DNA from: Malania oleifera
Taxonomy: Eukaryota > Streptophyta > Magnoliopsida > Santalales > Ximeniaceae
Assembly: GCF_029873635.1 (NCBI RefSeq)
Contig: NC_080420.1
Span: forward strand, 32,417,032-32,481,031
Direction: 5' to 3'
Length of the DNA: 64,000 bases
Numbering within the stretch: position 1 is the stretch's first letter; each line of letters begins with the position of its first letter. The notes under the pieces were generated by a model. That model was not told the DNA's origin. It saw nothing but the letters and a program-made list of their open reading frames with translations, and did no database searches. Below, one piece after another: positions 1 through 12,730 of the stretch. A program made the position numbers and the translations under genes.

Positions 1-2324
1 AATTATATACATGTCTCCAAAACATTATCCACTAATACCAGTATGTTTCACAACTATCCTTTCATAACTGAGTTAAAACATAAAGATATAAAACATAAAA
101 TATATATATCAGAATTAACATAAAAATATACCCTTTTCTTTTACTATTTCCCAATAATGTTATAGAACCTCGAGCTCTCTAAGCTCGATCTCGATGAAAT
201 CCTGAAAAAAAGATAAATTTATATTCGGGTGAGACACATCTCAATAAGGGAAGAAACCATATATTAAAGCAGTGTGTGACCAACATGAGTTTATAAATGA
301 CATAATATTTAATGTTTGAAAAGCCTTAACATAATTTTCGAAATCATTCCCTAATCCTAATCAAACACATGCGAATTTTTAACCCACGAGATTTCCCAAG
401 GATAGGGGTGATTACCCGCCCATACAAGTAGCACCCCTCTGCTCTGATATATTTGGCAACCCGAATGTCACAATTTAAGCATACTAGGGCACTTACCTTA
501 CTCAGTAAGCCCTCAACTGATAAATTAATCTCGTACTCACACATTCAACAATAGTTTATCGGCAAAGGCCCTAAGGATAGGGAATTCTACCCGCCCATAC
601 AAGTAGGTTCCCTCTGCCCTAGTATGTTATGTGGCTACTGCCACATCTGTAGCTGCAAGTGCACTCGCCTTACTCAGCAAGCCCTCAGGCGAAAGGTACG
701 CCTTGCCCAATCGTAACATGTTCTACGTACATACGTACTTCTAATATCATAATACATCATTCTTTTTTATCATTATACATTCATGCATATTCATTCCTGT
801 TCATAACTTAACTTTGCATTTCGTTTCACTTTAAGTGACTTTTTCCCATTTACATCGTTTGCCTTTGTCATTTCATTTCATTGCCATTTCATCAGTCATT
901 TCATTGCATAACATTTCATTTCATTACTTCGTACTACAGTTGGTCTTTAGCCATCATCAGTTAGTTTACGTAGAAACGTGCTAAATCTGCTAACACAGCT
1001 CCTTTTAGCTGTCATCAGTTAGTCTACACAGAAGTATGCTAGATCTGCTAACATGGCTCTCTTTCAGCTGTCTTACATTTATATGGTTGCATTTAACATA
1101 CACAGGCAACATTGTCCATATAATATTTTATTTTCATTGCTTTACTTACTCAGCCTGCATCTCATACATTTAACATATATTTACACAGAATCTCATACCA
1201 CACAATTTAACAGTAAAATTCATACATTGCCTGTAAAATAAGCCAACCAACATTTATGTTTATATACTAAAAATACCTTTCATTTCTTAATTAATTATCC
1301 TGAAAATATTTCCCCATTTCATCAGTTCATTTTCGCATATACATATCTAATAAACAACCCTAAACTTGGAAAAAAATATAATTTAAATGGCTGGCATTTT
1401 ACCCATATCGAAACATATACACGTACATATAACACAATTTATTTTTCCATTAAATTCATAAAAATTCTGATTTAATATATATTTTTCCCCTTACCTGGTT
1501 TCTTGAACTACGCCAACAGGGACTCCGAAAAATACCTGCAGCGCTCACCCGAACCCTGAAATTAAATTCCTAATTCCAATAAATTATTCTTGAATAAAAT
1601 ATTATTTAAATATTTCCTAGGGTCATAATTCCTAAATAAATAAATATACCCTTAAATTTAGCCAAATTGCCAAATTTTTCAAATCCCACTCTCACTTTGG
1701 AGTAGGGTCTAGAAAACCCCAATTGAAAAATTACATACGTCAAAATGACGATGACGACAACTAGGACCCCGTGGTGGTGTCCGTTCGTCGATTTAACCAC
1801 ATATTAACGGCGAAATTGAGAAAATGAGAAAAAACTACCTTTCCCGCCGTTCCCATGAAAAAAATCTACTCCAGTAGAAATATCGGCAGCGAAACCAGGA
1901 ATCCAACGGCACCTTCCGTTTTTCGATTCGCTACCAATTCGCCGAGTAATTGAGAGAAAAAGAGAGACGGAGACGGAGGCGGCTGGCGCGCACGCAGGAA
2001 ATTGCAGGAGGGGGGGGGCGTCTGTTGACTCTTCTTCTTCTTCTTTCTTCTTCTTTCTTCTTCTTTCTTCTTTCTTATCTCTTCTGTCAGTACTTTATAT
2101 ATATATATATATATATATATCTTATTTTAATTATTATTTTTTTTATAAATCCAATACAATAAAATTTAATTTAACAACTAGTTATTTAATTATTTAATTT
2201 ATCTTTTTTTATTTTAATTGTTTTTCTTTTTCTCACACCATTCCTTTTATTTATTTATTTGTTATTTTATTTATTATTTTTTTTCTAAATTATTTTAATC
2301 CTTTTAAATTTTCGGGTCTTTACA
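1..2324 (-). mobile_element. E1: partial Ty3/gypsy LTR (Tekay-like), runs off left edge
   Basis: On the minus strand it starts TGTAAAGACCCGAAAA at 2324, like the TGTAACGACCC and TGTAGTGACCC starts of the other long gypsy LTRs here. It also carries TGAGATGTGTCTCACC near 230-245, matching TGAGAAGTGTCTCACC in the E7 LTR, and a GGTTTCAGGGTTCGG block near 1550. No primer-binding site is reached by position 1, so the LTR end and the rest of the element lie outside the window. It holds a CTT-rich microsatellite (2031-2075) and a TA run (about 2097-2120). Its start interrupts the E2 copia reading frame, so it inserted after E2. Short ORFs inside look like noise. Confidence 0.75.
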
Positions 2325-2504
2325 TTTTATAAGAGATGACTTTAAGTATTGAAGAATCTTGATCACTGCATCCATGTGATCCTCACTAGGACAATGCATG
2401 GATTGACTTACTATACTTGCATCAGAAGCAATATCTAGGCAAGTATGTGAGAGATAGATAAGTTTTCCAACTAACCTCTGGTATCTTTCTTTGTTTGCTG
2501 GCAC
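2325..2504 (-). pseudogene. E2 RT/RNase H connection, cut by E1
   Basis: The frame encodes YQRLVGKLIYLSHT...DIA...SQSMHCP...LQYLKSS, the conserved tail of copia RT before RNase H. It breaks off at 2325, where codons run straight into the E1 LTR start. This fixes the order of insertion: E2 first, then E1. Confidence 0.85.
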
Positions 2505-3440
2505 TTGGTGTAGATTTTCTCCAAGTTTGTGGTTCTAAACTATTGGTGTGTCTGTAGGCTTACACTTTAGTAATCCTACCTTAGATAGTAGCTCAACTAT
2601 ATATTTTCGTTGGAGATAAATATACCTTGCCTTGATCTAGCCACTTCAAGTCCTAGAAAATATTTAAGTCCTCCCAAATTCTTCATCTGAAATTCAGTCA
2701 TCAACTATTTTTAAAGTCTCAAAATTTCTTCTAAATCATCTCCTATAATAATCATATCAACTACATAGATTATCAAAGTTGTTACCTTGCCCAGTTTATG
2801 CTTTAGGAAGAGTGTATGGTTTGAATCGCTTTTTTGAAAGCCATTTTTCTTCATTGTCAAGCTAAACCACCCAAACCATGCCCAAGGTGATTGCTTCAGT
2901 CCATACAGTGCTCGTTGTAATTTGCACACAACCTTAGTCATTGAGGTTACGATGTAGCCTGGTGGAATATCCATATACACTTCCTCTTCAAGTTCACCGT
3001 GAAGGAAGGCATTATTTACATCAAACTGTTGTAGTGGCCAATCAAGGTTTGCTGCTAGAGATATCAAAACTCTAATTGTATTCAACTTGGCCATTGGTGA
3101 GAAAGTTTCCTGATAGTCCACATTATATGTTTGCGTATAGCCCTTTGCCACCAACCTTGCTTTATACCAGTCGATTGATCCATCTGCCTTGTGTTTTATG
3201 GAGAACACCCATTTGAATCCCACCATCCTTTTTTACTTCAGACAACAACACAAGAGCACATGTTTTGTTCTTCAGTAATGCCTCCATCTCTTCCTTTATA
3301 GCCTGGGTCCACTTAGGGTCTGCAAGAGCTTCCTAAACACTAGTGGGAACATGGCACGAGGAAAGTTTGTGCGCAAATGTTCTGAGGGGTTCAGATAGTC
3401 TCTTGGCAGATACATTATTAGTAATTAGATACTTTGACCT
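2505..3440 (-). pseudogene. E2 copia reverse transcriptase, broken
   Basis: The open part 2711-3226 encodes the RVT_2-type RT: FKWVFSIKHKADG, YKARLVAKGYTQ, QQFDVNNAFLHGELEEEVYM (palm Asp present) and LYGLKQSP. The catalytic YVDD box near 2745-2765 reads YVVDM, so one catalytic Asp is Val. Upstream (to 3440) and downstream (to 2505) the homology continues with stops. Several changes are enough to abolish polymerase activity. Confidence 0.9.
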
Positions 3441-4487
3441 TCAATCCTCAATTTCTGGAGAGTACTTATTTGGTGGCTTTCCATGATTATGCTTGAAAGG
3501 TAAGATATAACCAGTAAAGGTATCCATATCATTATTAGTCGGAGGTGCAACGAGAGAGTTTACCTCGGGGATATTCTCAGAAGATGGATCTTCGGGTACT
3601 AAGAAGTGGGGGGATTCTTGTTTAGCTTCAAGTGATGTAGATGTTGCTCTTAGAGTTTTGTCATCCTCCAGATATGCATATGGAGTTTTATCAGGTTCCC
3701 TGTTGACAACCACATTAATGTCATTAAACCCCTGCCAGTCAAATCTTAACCAATTCTTTTCTTCAGTGTGGATCTCCCCCAGAAAAGAAGAATTGGATAC
3801 CGAGGGAGAGTAAAATGTGTCGGATTCCAGAAACGTTACATCCATAGTTACATAGGTGTGCTTAATGATTGGATCACAGCAATAGTATCCTTTTTGGTGT
3901 AAGGCATACCCCAAAAAAAAGACACCGAATAGCATAGGGATCAAGTTTAGTGCGTTGATTCTTATGGAGATCTACAAAAGCTACACATTCAAAGATCCGG
4001 GAGGGATCATCAACACGGTGGACAAGGACACATAAGTTGAAAGGGCCTGTAGGGGTGTCTTAAAACCTAATACTTTGGATGACATACAGTTGAGGAGGTG
4101 CACGGCTGTAGCAACAGCATCAACCCAGTGCCTGTTGGGCACGTGGGATCTAAGCAAGAGAGCCTAAGCAGTTTCAAGTATATGTCTATTTTTTCATTTA
4201 GCAACACCATTTTGCTGAGGATTCTACGGGCAAGAGATTTCATGAATAACTCTATGGTGTTGGAAATACTTATGGAACCCCCGGTTAACATATTTACCAC
4301 CATTATCGGATTTTTGAATCTGTATCTTAACTAAAAATTGAGTTTAAACCATTACATGAAATGATTTGAACACACTCAATACCTCATCTTTATATTTCAG
4401 CAAGTATAACCAAGTCATGCGAGTACAATCATCAACAAATAATACAAACCAATGATTACCAAATACAGTAGAAATAGGAGAGGTACC
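3441..4487 (-). pseudogene. E2 integrase core and C-terminal linker, broken
   Basis: Integrase inserts element cDNA into chromosomes using a D,D,E triad. The first Asp is in HSDV at the boundary with the preceding domain; the second is in KSDNGGKY. The catalytic Glu block near 4180-4200 reads NGVAK followed by a stop, where the family has NGVAER, so Glu is Lys and the next Arg codon is TGA, both looking like C-to-T or G-to-A decay. The open stretch 3441-3944 (FFLGYALHQKGYYCCDP) is the conserved region after the integrase core and the variable linker to RT. Not functional. Confidence 0.8.
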
Positions 4488-5110
4488 TCACACATCGGAA
4501 TGAATTAAAGCAAATGGAACATCACTTTTATTAATACTCAATGGATAAGTAACTTGATGACTTTTAGAAAGTATGCAACTATCACACTTAAAGTCAACAG
4601 TTGATATATGTGAAAATAAATCAGGATACAAATGTTGCATATAACCAAACGACGGATGTCCCAACCAACGATGTAAAAGCCCAATATGTCTTTCCTTGGT
4701 ACCATTCGAATGATACATGTGATGTGCTCGGCCCACACTAAAATCATACATATATTATAATCCCCTCCCCCCTTTTAGTACCACACCCAATAATCTCCTT
4801 GGTGAGAATATCCTGAAGAAGACAAAAAGTAGGTTAAAGGAGCACAAGACAATTTAAGTCTGCTATTACTTAGCTGACAGAGAGTAATTTATGAGATAGG
4901 GAGGGAACCAATAAAGTATCAAATAATTTGAGAGAAGGTGAGAAAGTCACAGTTCCAGCCCCAGTGATCGAAGAAACAACTCCATCGACATTTTCAATGC
5001 TAGTTGAGAAGTGTGTGATAAACCATTGGTGTCGAACGTTATGTGGTCGGTAGCTTCAGAGTCAAGTATCCAAGCACCACTATCAGCATCTTGATGAGAA
5101 CTAAGTAAAA
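4488..5110 (-). pseudogene. E2 protease remnant and GAG-pre-integrase domain
   Basis: The aspartic protease site is visible near 5040-5075 as WILDSEATDH, where the family has DSGATDH, so the active-site Gly is Glu. After a stop-rich stretch, 4488-4751 encodes the GAG-pre-integrase zinc region: HRWLGHPSFGYM followed by CDSCILSK, giving the H...H...CX2C ligands. It ends at HSDV, which carries the first integrase Asp. The protease part is dead. Confidence 0.8.
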
Positions 5111-5224
5111 CAATACCAGAATTACCTGAATCCTAGAGAGATAACACTCCCTGGGAAGGTTTGACCGGTGGTGTAAGGGAGAGAGATGACTCTGCAGTAG
5201 ACATGGCAGCCTTCCTTGTCCCTT

Positions 5225-6145
5225 CATCAGTCCTGTGGCGTTATTGTGTTTCTGAGATTGGAGTTCATTCCACTAGTCGAGATACCCCTGTAGCTTGAAA
5301 CAAGTCTCATGGGTATGCTTCAAATTTCCAAAGTGAGTGCATTTTGTTCCATCAGATAATGGCTTGGAGGACGCCCCGAATTTCCCACTGCCCAGTGAAA
5401 GAACTCCTACAAAGGAAGATGCTAATTTTCCTGCTTTGAAACTCTTGAAAGCCACAACTGCTCCTCAAGTGTCATTGTTTCCACCGGTGATCATAACAGT
5501 TTGTTAGATTGTTTCTTGGCGAACATGAGCATAAGCTTGTTTTATGGTGTGAAATGGACGCAACTGTAATACGTCACCCCGAATCTTGTCCAGTCGATGG
5601 TCAAGCCTATTTAAGAAGACATACACTCGATCTTCCCATAGAATATGGTCATAGTGTTTAATATTAGCGGGACACTCCATTGTATTCGGACGATGAAAAT
5701 CAATCTTCCGCCACCAACCTTAGAGGTCATTATAATATTTTTCAAGTGAACCTCTAGTTTGTCGCAGACGGGTTACATAATGTCGGAGATCTTAGACTTG
5801 TGAAGTGTCACTGCCATTGAAATATGTCATCGCAATCGAGTCCTAGACCTGCTTTGCTGTGGGAAATTGAATGAAATTCCCAACCAATGAAGGGTCCATG
5901 GAATTAATCAACCAGCCCTTGAGGATGGCATTATCTGTGCACCATTTCCGGAAGGATACAAATGTCGAAGAAGGTTTGAGAAAGTCTCTGTTTATATATC
6001 CCAACTTGTCTTTGCCGGAGATATACATCTTAACAACTTGGGACTAGAGAGCATAGTTGGTGTCGTCTAACTTGATGTCGATCAGTGCAGCAGAATTCTC
6101 AGTGGTCTAGGTCGGGGTCTGAGCTTTGGTAAAAGCTTCTGTCAT
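5225..6145 (-). pseudogene. E2 gag (copia nucleocapsid polyprotein), broken
   Basis: Gag packages element RNA in cytoplasmic virus-like particles. The likely start is the ATG at 6145, which opens MTEAFTKAQTP; a gag core follows (YISGKDKLGYI, then a conserved W and NSMDPSL near 5890-6020). A CCHC-like knuckle near 5290-5345 reads CTHFGNLKHTHETC, where the second Cys has become Phe. Several stops interrupt the frame, so it is not translatable as a whole. The small plus-strand ORFs over it are shadows. Confidence 0.8.
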
Positions 6146-6670
6146 TTAGGTGGTTAGTTCTATGAGAATGGTGTTGATTCGGGGTTCACCAGAGTTTCCA
6201 AGGTCACTGATGTCCTCCATTGATGTCGATGGAAGGCTTGGAGTTGATCAAAGAGGGGTCAGCAAAGCAACCAAGTTAACGGCCATAGAGTGGGAGATGA
6301 AGGTGATAGCGTTCGTCTTGAGTCGGTCGAGAGTGTGCAGCAGTGGCGGTGAGGATAGCTGAATTTCTGCCAGAGCTGTATTTCCTATTATAGTGGGGAA
6401 ATGGAAAGAGGAAGCCAAAGACAAAGGCGTTACCAAACGGTGAAATTGCGGAAGCCAAAAGCAAAGGATTCGAATAAATCGAACAGGGTAGTCAGGAAGA
6501 ACATCACTTCTCGCGTCGATAGATGTGTCATCATTGCGGAGAAAGTTCCTTCTCTTCAACCTCCGTGCATCAACAAAATTCTGAAGTGGGGATGAATCAA
6601 ACAAGTGGAATCGAGAACCAGAAGTCGTTGTAGCCGGAGAAGGAAGATCGCGACGAGAGCCACTGATCTA

Positions 6671-6685
6671 TTGGCTCTGACACCA
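6671..6685 (-). other. E2 primer-binding site (tRNA-iMet type)
   Basis: The minus strand reads TGGTGTCAGAGCCAA, one change from the common plant TGGTATCAGAGC site complementary to initiator tRNA-Met, directly after the LTR end. Confidence 0.85.
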
Positions 6686-6985
6686 TGTCAAACTTTGGAA
6701 ATTCAAATTTGTATTTTTCCTTTCATTCTATTTATAGAGATGTAGATACACATATATAGAAGATTATTGAGACTTATATTTGGACATACAAAGATTATGA
6801 CTAGAATTAGGGGTGACCCTTGAAACAAGGGATTTACATTCAAGACTCATCTGTATAATCCCCTATAATCTCTCTAATTCTAATTACAGTTCACGCCAAT
6901 ATTATTAGTCTTCATCACATACTTGGTCTTCTAACGGTTAGATCTTCAAAAGATTTTACTTAGGAGCAAACTCAATTCTCCAACA
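6686..6985 (-). repeat. E2 5' LTR
   Basis: On the minus strand it begins TGTTGGAGAATTGAG and ends AAGTTTGACA, the usual TG...CA ends, and is followed immediately by the primer-binding site. Length is 300 bp. The matching 3' LTR is not in the window. Confidence 0.85.
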
Positions 6986-8527
6986 AATGCTCAAAAGGAT
7001 ATTACCCTTGCACTTATCCTCACATTGCATTCTTGTGCCTTCACATCAATCCTACTTCTCACGTCTTGACCCTATTTGGATCCATTATCTACCTAGATTT
7101 GATGATCAAATTAATTTTTACGCTTTGACTTTAAAATGTCAAGGGCTTGGAGGGCTTTCAAACTACTTCACGAGACAACCTTATATACATGGATGAATAC
7201 CAGGTTGACTTAAATGCTTAAGTCATTAAGTTTTAGGCTTAATGAAATATATAAACACCTAAAATCTACTCATATTTTTCAATGTGGAACAAACCTTGGT
7301 AATGAAATTCTTAACAAGCTTTTTTGGGGAAACTTCTAAAAGTTAACGATTTGAAACTTTTAAAAACTAAAATTAAGCTAACTCTTTACAACAAATTATT
7401 CTATTTCATGATGTCCTTAATTTTTTTTTTTTTTCCAAATATTATGGATGTATCAACACATTAATTTCATTTTTAAAAAATACATATTTATATTTTAGTT
7501 ATTTTAAATATTTTCAAGAATCTTACAATTTTTTTTACCAAGTACTCAAAATCAGATTAATCTCAAGTGAAGCATGCTTAGAAATAAATAAATATGATTT
7601 TTTTACACTATGCACAAAAATCACAATGCCAAGGATGATTGTGCCAAATCATGCTGGTGAGAGTTTTGCAGATAGCTAGAGAGCCACTTGGCCATCCTTT
7701 TCAAGATCGACTGGCTTACATTCACCTTTTAATTTCTTTCAAGCATTATTGCTTTTTAAAATAGACTTCGCACAATGCATGCGCAATTGCGATTGCGATT
7801 GTCCAACTGCTTCTGATAATTAAATCTCCAACAATGGGACCATTAATATAGATAGGTCCATATGCAGCGTTGGTTCTTGTCATGCATGGCTGGATAGCCA
7901 TGTATACATTTATTGCAAAAAATATTTAGAAAGTGATGACAGACATATCACTGTACTGAATATTTAGGAAGTTAATATATGAAAGTGAGGATGACTCATG
8001 TAAAACAATTTTTTCATATGAGATTTAAGATTTATCAGTAATGGCAAGAAATTCACGTTAGCATTTCCATCGATGCAAATGAGAGATATGTTTTAATGTT
8101 GGTCGCAATATGGACCCTGTACTTAAAAAAAATAAATGAGAATAACTAAAAATTATAATTCTCGTTACAATGAATGAAACGTGAACACTAGGTGCATATG
8201 GAGGATACTAGCTGGGGTATTTAAACAAATTTACAAGATATAATTAACAATAAAGGAGATATCATAAATCTCATGAAATCTGAGATAAAATTTGTGTTGT
8301 TGACACATATGCTCGTTTAATTATTTTTGAATCAATAGACTTTGATTTGTTAGCATATATGATCCTCAGACAATATAATATCTCATGATTAGTGAATTTC
8401 AAATTCTACGCAAGAAAATATTCCATCCAAACCAAGCTTGTAAGATTATAACATTTCTCTTGCTTTCCCTTTGCTTCACATAGATTACTGTCTCCTTGGA
8501 GTTATATTAAAACTTAAAAGCATGTGA
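6986..8527. other. Intergenic spacer, no gene seen
   Basis: AT-rich, with homopolymer T runs near 7425 and no open frame with recognisable coding character. The ORF at 6987-7196 matches nothing I recognise. No LTR ends or terminal repeats were found here. Confidence 0.6.
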
Positions 8528-9028
8528 TGTAAGAACTTAAAGAGTGTTTCTTTAATTGACGAGAACCATCATCATGTCAGAATCAGTCATGTCAAATCAT
8601 CAAGAACATTAAACTGAATGCCGAAGCATAACTGAATCCATAGCATTCTAAGATGTGTCAAGCCGTGCAGATGACCTTCCAGATCAACACGTAATATCCA
8701 GAGAATTCCTTCTGCGTTCTCTGTATTCTCTTTTGGCAATGGGATGACAAAAAAGAAATTATAGAACCGTCTGTGTGATCCGAGGACCATAACCACTATA
8801 TATATAACTGTTGGCCATATATGTGTATTTTCGTTTTCGTCCATCATAATAAATGAAAATAACCATTAAAGTATTTACACATTAAAGGTCAACAATCGTT
8901 TCAGATACATTAAAGCCCATTATAATCCAAATTAACTAATCACTTTTAAATAGGGTCTTCCCTTATTAGACAGTCCATAACACATAATTGTTTTACATAT
9001 ATGCCCATAATTGAATTTTGATCCAACA
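8528..9028 (-). repeat. E3 3' LTR
   Basis: On the minus strand it begins TGTTGGATCAAAATTC and ends GTTCTTACA. It differs from the partner LTR at about 8 of the first 100 aligned bases at the 8528 end, so the insertion is not recent. Confidence 0.93.
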
Positions 9029-9039
9029 ATCTCCCACTT
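9029..9039 (-). other. E3 polypurine tract
   Basis: The minus strand reads AAGTGGGAGAT directly before the 3' LTR start, the expected place and composition for the plus-strand primer. Confidence 0.8.
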
Positions 9040-9523
9040 GGGCTATAAGTGTAACCTCATAATTATATATTGCAGAAAATAACCAAATGAGCTCAACTTT
9101 GTTGTCATATCAAAATGTATCTATAACCAATCCGGTCCATCAATTATACTAACATAGGATCAAAGCAGCCTTTGTTACAATATTCGTAACTCGACCCATC
9201 AATAGTCACATATGCCAATACAACTGAATGACATGTATTATGATGTAGATGTGTAGCATAGAAATTTCATACAATGTGATCTTAACATGCCTATTTCCAA
9301 TTGGCCCACCTTGAACCTTAGTGAGATCAAACCATAACATAAATCAAAGTATGAAAACCAAAATTTATTTCTACATAAAATAACCTCAAAATAATCCGTA
9401 AACTGGAATAACTAAAAAACATGTCTATATTGAAAAAAAGCATCCATAAATTACAAACTCCCACTAAAACTAAACATTATTTAGAAATATGACACCCATC
9501 TGAGTAGTGTGCTCATGAAACTA
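9040..9523 (-). other. E3 3' untranslated interior
   Basis: AT-rich stretch between the end of RNase H and the polypurine tract; no open frame of note. It lies inside one transposition unit, so it is element sequence. Confidence 0.6.
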
Positions 9524-10039
9524 TCAGGGTGGCAATCCCTTAGTAAGCGGATCCGCAGCCATGGAGTTTGTACCAATGTGTTCTATAGACAACTGACCAC
9601 TCTGAACTCTTTCTTTAACAACTAGGAACTTGATGTCTATATGCTTCGACTTCATCGAGCTCCTGTTGTTGTTGGAATATAAAACTGCAGATTTATTTTC
9701 ACAAAATAACTTAAGTGGTTTATCAATATTATCCACTATGCGTAGCCTTGTGACAAAATTCCGCAGCCATACTCCGTGATTAGATGCCTCATAACACGCT
9801 ATATACTCTGCTGCCATGGTGGAAGAGGTTATAAGAGACTGTTTAGCACTCTGCCAAGAGATGGCACCTCTAGCAAGTAGAAAAATATAGCCCGATGTAG
9901 ATTTCATACTATCTTGGCATCCCACAAAATCCAGAGTCAGTATACCCGATGATCTCAAGCTGATCTGACTTCCGATATGTGAGCATGCATTCTTTAGTTC
10001 TCTGTAAATACCGCAAGAACCGTTTAGCTGTTTTCCAAT
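9524..10039 (-). pseudogene. E3 RNase H
   Basis: The open frame 9524-9958 encodes the copia RNase H: DSMKSTSGYIFLLARGAISW, then SSTMAAEYIACYEA (catalytic Glu present), LFCENKSAVLYSNN (family DNKSA; the Asp is Glu) and KHIDIKF...EHIGTNSMAADPLTKGLPP at the C-terminus. The 5' part, with the first Asp, is interrupted by stops. RNase H removes template RNA during reverse transcription. Probably inactive because of the Asp-to-Glu change and the broken frame. Confidence 0.88.
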
Positions 10040-11060
10040 GGTCTGCTCCTAGATTACTTAAATACCTGCCCAACATCCCAGTAACGTACGCAATATCCGG
10101 ATGCGTACAAACCTAAGCATACATTAGACTACCTATAGCCGAAGCATAGGGAATCTTCTGCATTTCCTTTAACTCAAAATCATTCTTAGGGCACTGATTG
10201 AGACTAAATTTGTCTCCTTTAGCCACAGTGGTATCACCTGGTTTACAATCTTACATGCCATATCTTTTAAGAACCTTTTTGATATAACTCTTTTGTGATA
10301 GTCCTAAAGTATCTTGAGAACAATCCCGGTGTATTTGTATCCCTAACACAAAAGAGGCTTCACCAAGATCTTTCATCTCGAAATTCTCAGCTAGAAATCT
10401 CTTGGTTTCATGAAATAAGCATATATCATTGTTGGCAAGCAAGATGCCATCAACATACAAAACTAGAAAAATATACTTGCTCCCACTAAACTTATGATAT
10501 ACACAGTCATCAACTGAATTCATCTCAAAACCAAACGAGATAATTACCTAACGAAACTTAATATACCATTATCAAGATGCCTGTTTGAGTCTATAGATGG
10601 ATTTCTTTAGTTTGCAAACCATATTCTTTGAGTCTTCTGACACAAAGCTTTCTGGCTGCACCATATAGATTGTCTCATCAATGTTACCATTGAGAAACGT
10701 TGTCTTTACATCCATATGATGTAACTCAAGATTGAAATGCCCCACTAATGCCATTATAATCCGAAAAGAATCTTTCGAAGAAACCGGAGAGAAAGTCTCT
10801 TTATAATCAATGCCTTCTTTTTGTGTAAAACCCTTCGCAACAAGACGAGCCTTGTACCTTTCCACATTGCCTTTTGAATCCCTCTTGGTCTTAACTATCC
10901 ATTTACAACCAATGGGTTTCATACCTTCCGGAAATGGGACAAGATCCCACACGTCATTGTCCTTCATGGACTTAATCTCCTCATTCATGGCATCAATCCA
11001 CTTTTGAGAATTAGAACTTTCCATGGCTTGATAGAAGTTAATAGGATCATCCACCATCAC
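10040..11060 (-). pseudogene. E3 copia reverse transcriptase, broken
   Basis: Two open pieces carry the RT. At 10572-11060: WIDAMNEEIKSM, GCKWIVKTKRDSKG, YKARLVAKGFTQKEG, HHMDVKTTFLNGNIDE (palm Asp present) and YRLKQAS. At 10251-10523: LVLYVDGILLANND, where YVDD has become YVDG, then MKDLGEASFVLGIQI and LSQKSYIKKVLKRYGM. A stop and frame change separate them. The loss of the second Asp of YVDD alone would stop synthesis. Confidence 0.92.
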
Positions 11061-12172
11061 TCCAATGTCTACTCATGTTCTTGAAGAAATACAATGTAAT
11101 CATCTGACACTACACTTCTTCTCTTTCTCGTGGATCTTATTAATGGGATAGGTTCTTGAGGTGTAAGAGTTTGTTCTCCTAGAATAATTTCCTGGGTGGG
11201 AGGTTCTACAACATTGTCTTGAATTAATGTGTCTTGAACAGGGTCAGGAATAAAATCTTGATCAATGCCAACAACACCTGTGGGAATATCTACATATTCC
11301 TCTTCAAAGACAAAGTCCCTAATTTTATCTCCCCCCGAAAACTCGACATCCTTAAAGAACTAGGCATTTCCTAACTCAAAAAACGACTTAGTTCTAAGTT
11401 CATAAAATTTGTACCCCCTAGATCTTTCAGAGTACCCAATAAAATAACAACTCACTGTCCTTGAATCTAATTTCTTTTCACTAGGCCTATAAAGTATTGC
11501 CTTAGCTGGACATCTCCAAATATGAAAGTGGTTTAGACTAGGTTTTTTACCTATCCAAAGTTCATAAGGGGTTTTGGCAGTCGCTTTAGTTGGGACTCTG
11601 TTAAGTATATATGCTGTAGTCTTAAGTGCTTCTCCCTAGAGTGTTTTTGGCAAGGTGGAATGACTAATCATACTCCTCACCATATCCTTAAGCATCATGT
11701 TTCGTCTCTCAGTAACATCATTCATAGTGGGCGAACCCAATATAGTGTATTGAGGGACAATACTGCATTCCTCTAGGAATTTAGCAAATGGCCCTGGACG
11801 TTGTTCACCTAAACCGTCATATCTACCAAGGTATTCATCACCATGGTTAGATCTGATGGCTTTAATCGTTTTGTTGAGTTGATTTTCAACTTCAGCTTTA
11901 AAATTTTTGAACATTTTCAGTGACTGTGACATTTCATGAATGAGATATGTATAGCTATATCTAGAAAAATCATCTATGAACGTTATAAAATATTGTTGAC
12001 CATTCCAAGCAACCGTAGGAAATGACCCATAAATATCCGTATGTATAAGTTCTAAGACGTTCAATGTACTATAGGCTTCAAATCTCCTTTTATTGATTTG
12101 TTTTCCCTTAATACAATTTACACAAACATTAAAATTTGTGAAATCTATGGGGTCTAGAATTTTGTCTGACAC
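11061..12172 (-). pseudogene. E3 integrase and linker, broken
   Basis: The open part 11636-12172 begins in the zinc-binding region (CVNCIKGK), then LIHTDIYG (first Asp), FITFIDDFSRYSYTYLI, and RSNHGDEYLGRYDG, where the family usually has RSDRGGEY, so the second catalytic Asp is Asn. The Glu is kept in MNDVTERRN. After a stop near 11636 the homology continues through YFIGYSERSRGYKFY and an acidic linker to RT. The Asp-to-Asn change fits a C-to-T type mutation. Confidence 0.88.
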
Positions 12173-12730
12173 AAGTCTCTCTATTCTCCGTTTGGAGATA
12201 TGACTTAATCTTTTGTGCTATAACATAGCTGAATTCTCCCTGGTTAATTTTATTTTGGTACCACGTGTACTTAAATGCAGGGATTCATTAAATAAAGCAA
12301 TTGTATCTATCATATAAAGATTATCATAACCTGGTAAAGAACCAAAACCAACCAATTTTGAATCATGAAACAAACTAAATTTTCCATTCCCAAATGAACA
12401 ATAATAACTAGACTTGTCCAAAGCAAAAATAGAAATCAATTTCCGTCTAAAAGACGGTATAATAAATGTTTCAACAAGATCCAAATAAAATCCAATTTTT
12501 AACAATAATCTAAATAGTCATATTGCCTCAACTTGAACTGTCTTGCCATCACCCACATAGATGTATCTTTCAGCATCATTTGGCTTTCGGCAATTCAGGA
12601 AACCCTGCATAGACACACTGATGTGAGTGGTTACACCAGAATCTATCCACAAAGTGTGTTCAGGTACCGAAATTAAATTAACCTCAGAACAAAGCAAATT
12701 AAGAAGCATACCTTTCTTAGCATGCCAGGC
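12173..12730 (-). pseudogene. E3 protease and GAG-pre-integrase region
   Basis: The frame 12518-12709 contains LWIDSGVTTHIS, the aspartic protease site with the D-S-G core kept. The next frame (12218-12505) carries FYLDLVETFIIPSFRRKLISI and the following conserved region up to integrase. A stop separates the two. Protease would cut gag-pol inside virus-like particles. Confidence 0.82.

Larger units (their letters stand above)
2325..6985 (-). mobile_element. E2: truncated Ty1/copia retrotransposon
   Basis: Reading from high to low coordinates it has a 300-bp 5' LTR, a Met-tRNA primer-binding site, gag, protease, integrase, RT and the start of RNase H, the copia order. It stops at 2325 where the E1 LTR begins, so its 3' part and 3' LTR lie outside the window or are lost. 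All coding parts carry stops or lost catalytic residues. No target duplication can be tested; the 5 bases outside the 5' LTR are AATGC. Confidence 0.9.

Noticed and set aside
1950-2162. ORF with Arg-rich start and Leu/Ile-rich end
   Set aside because: Made of AG, CTT and TA microsatellites in the E1 LTR.
6150-6604. Overlapping ORFs on both strands near E2
   Set aside because: They lie in the E2 leader between gag ATG and primer-binding site and have no family match.
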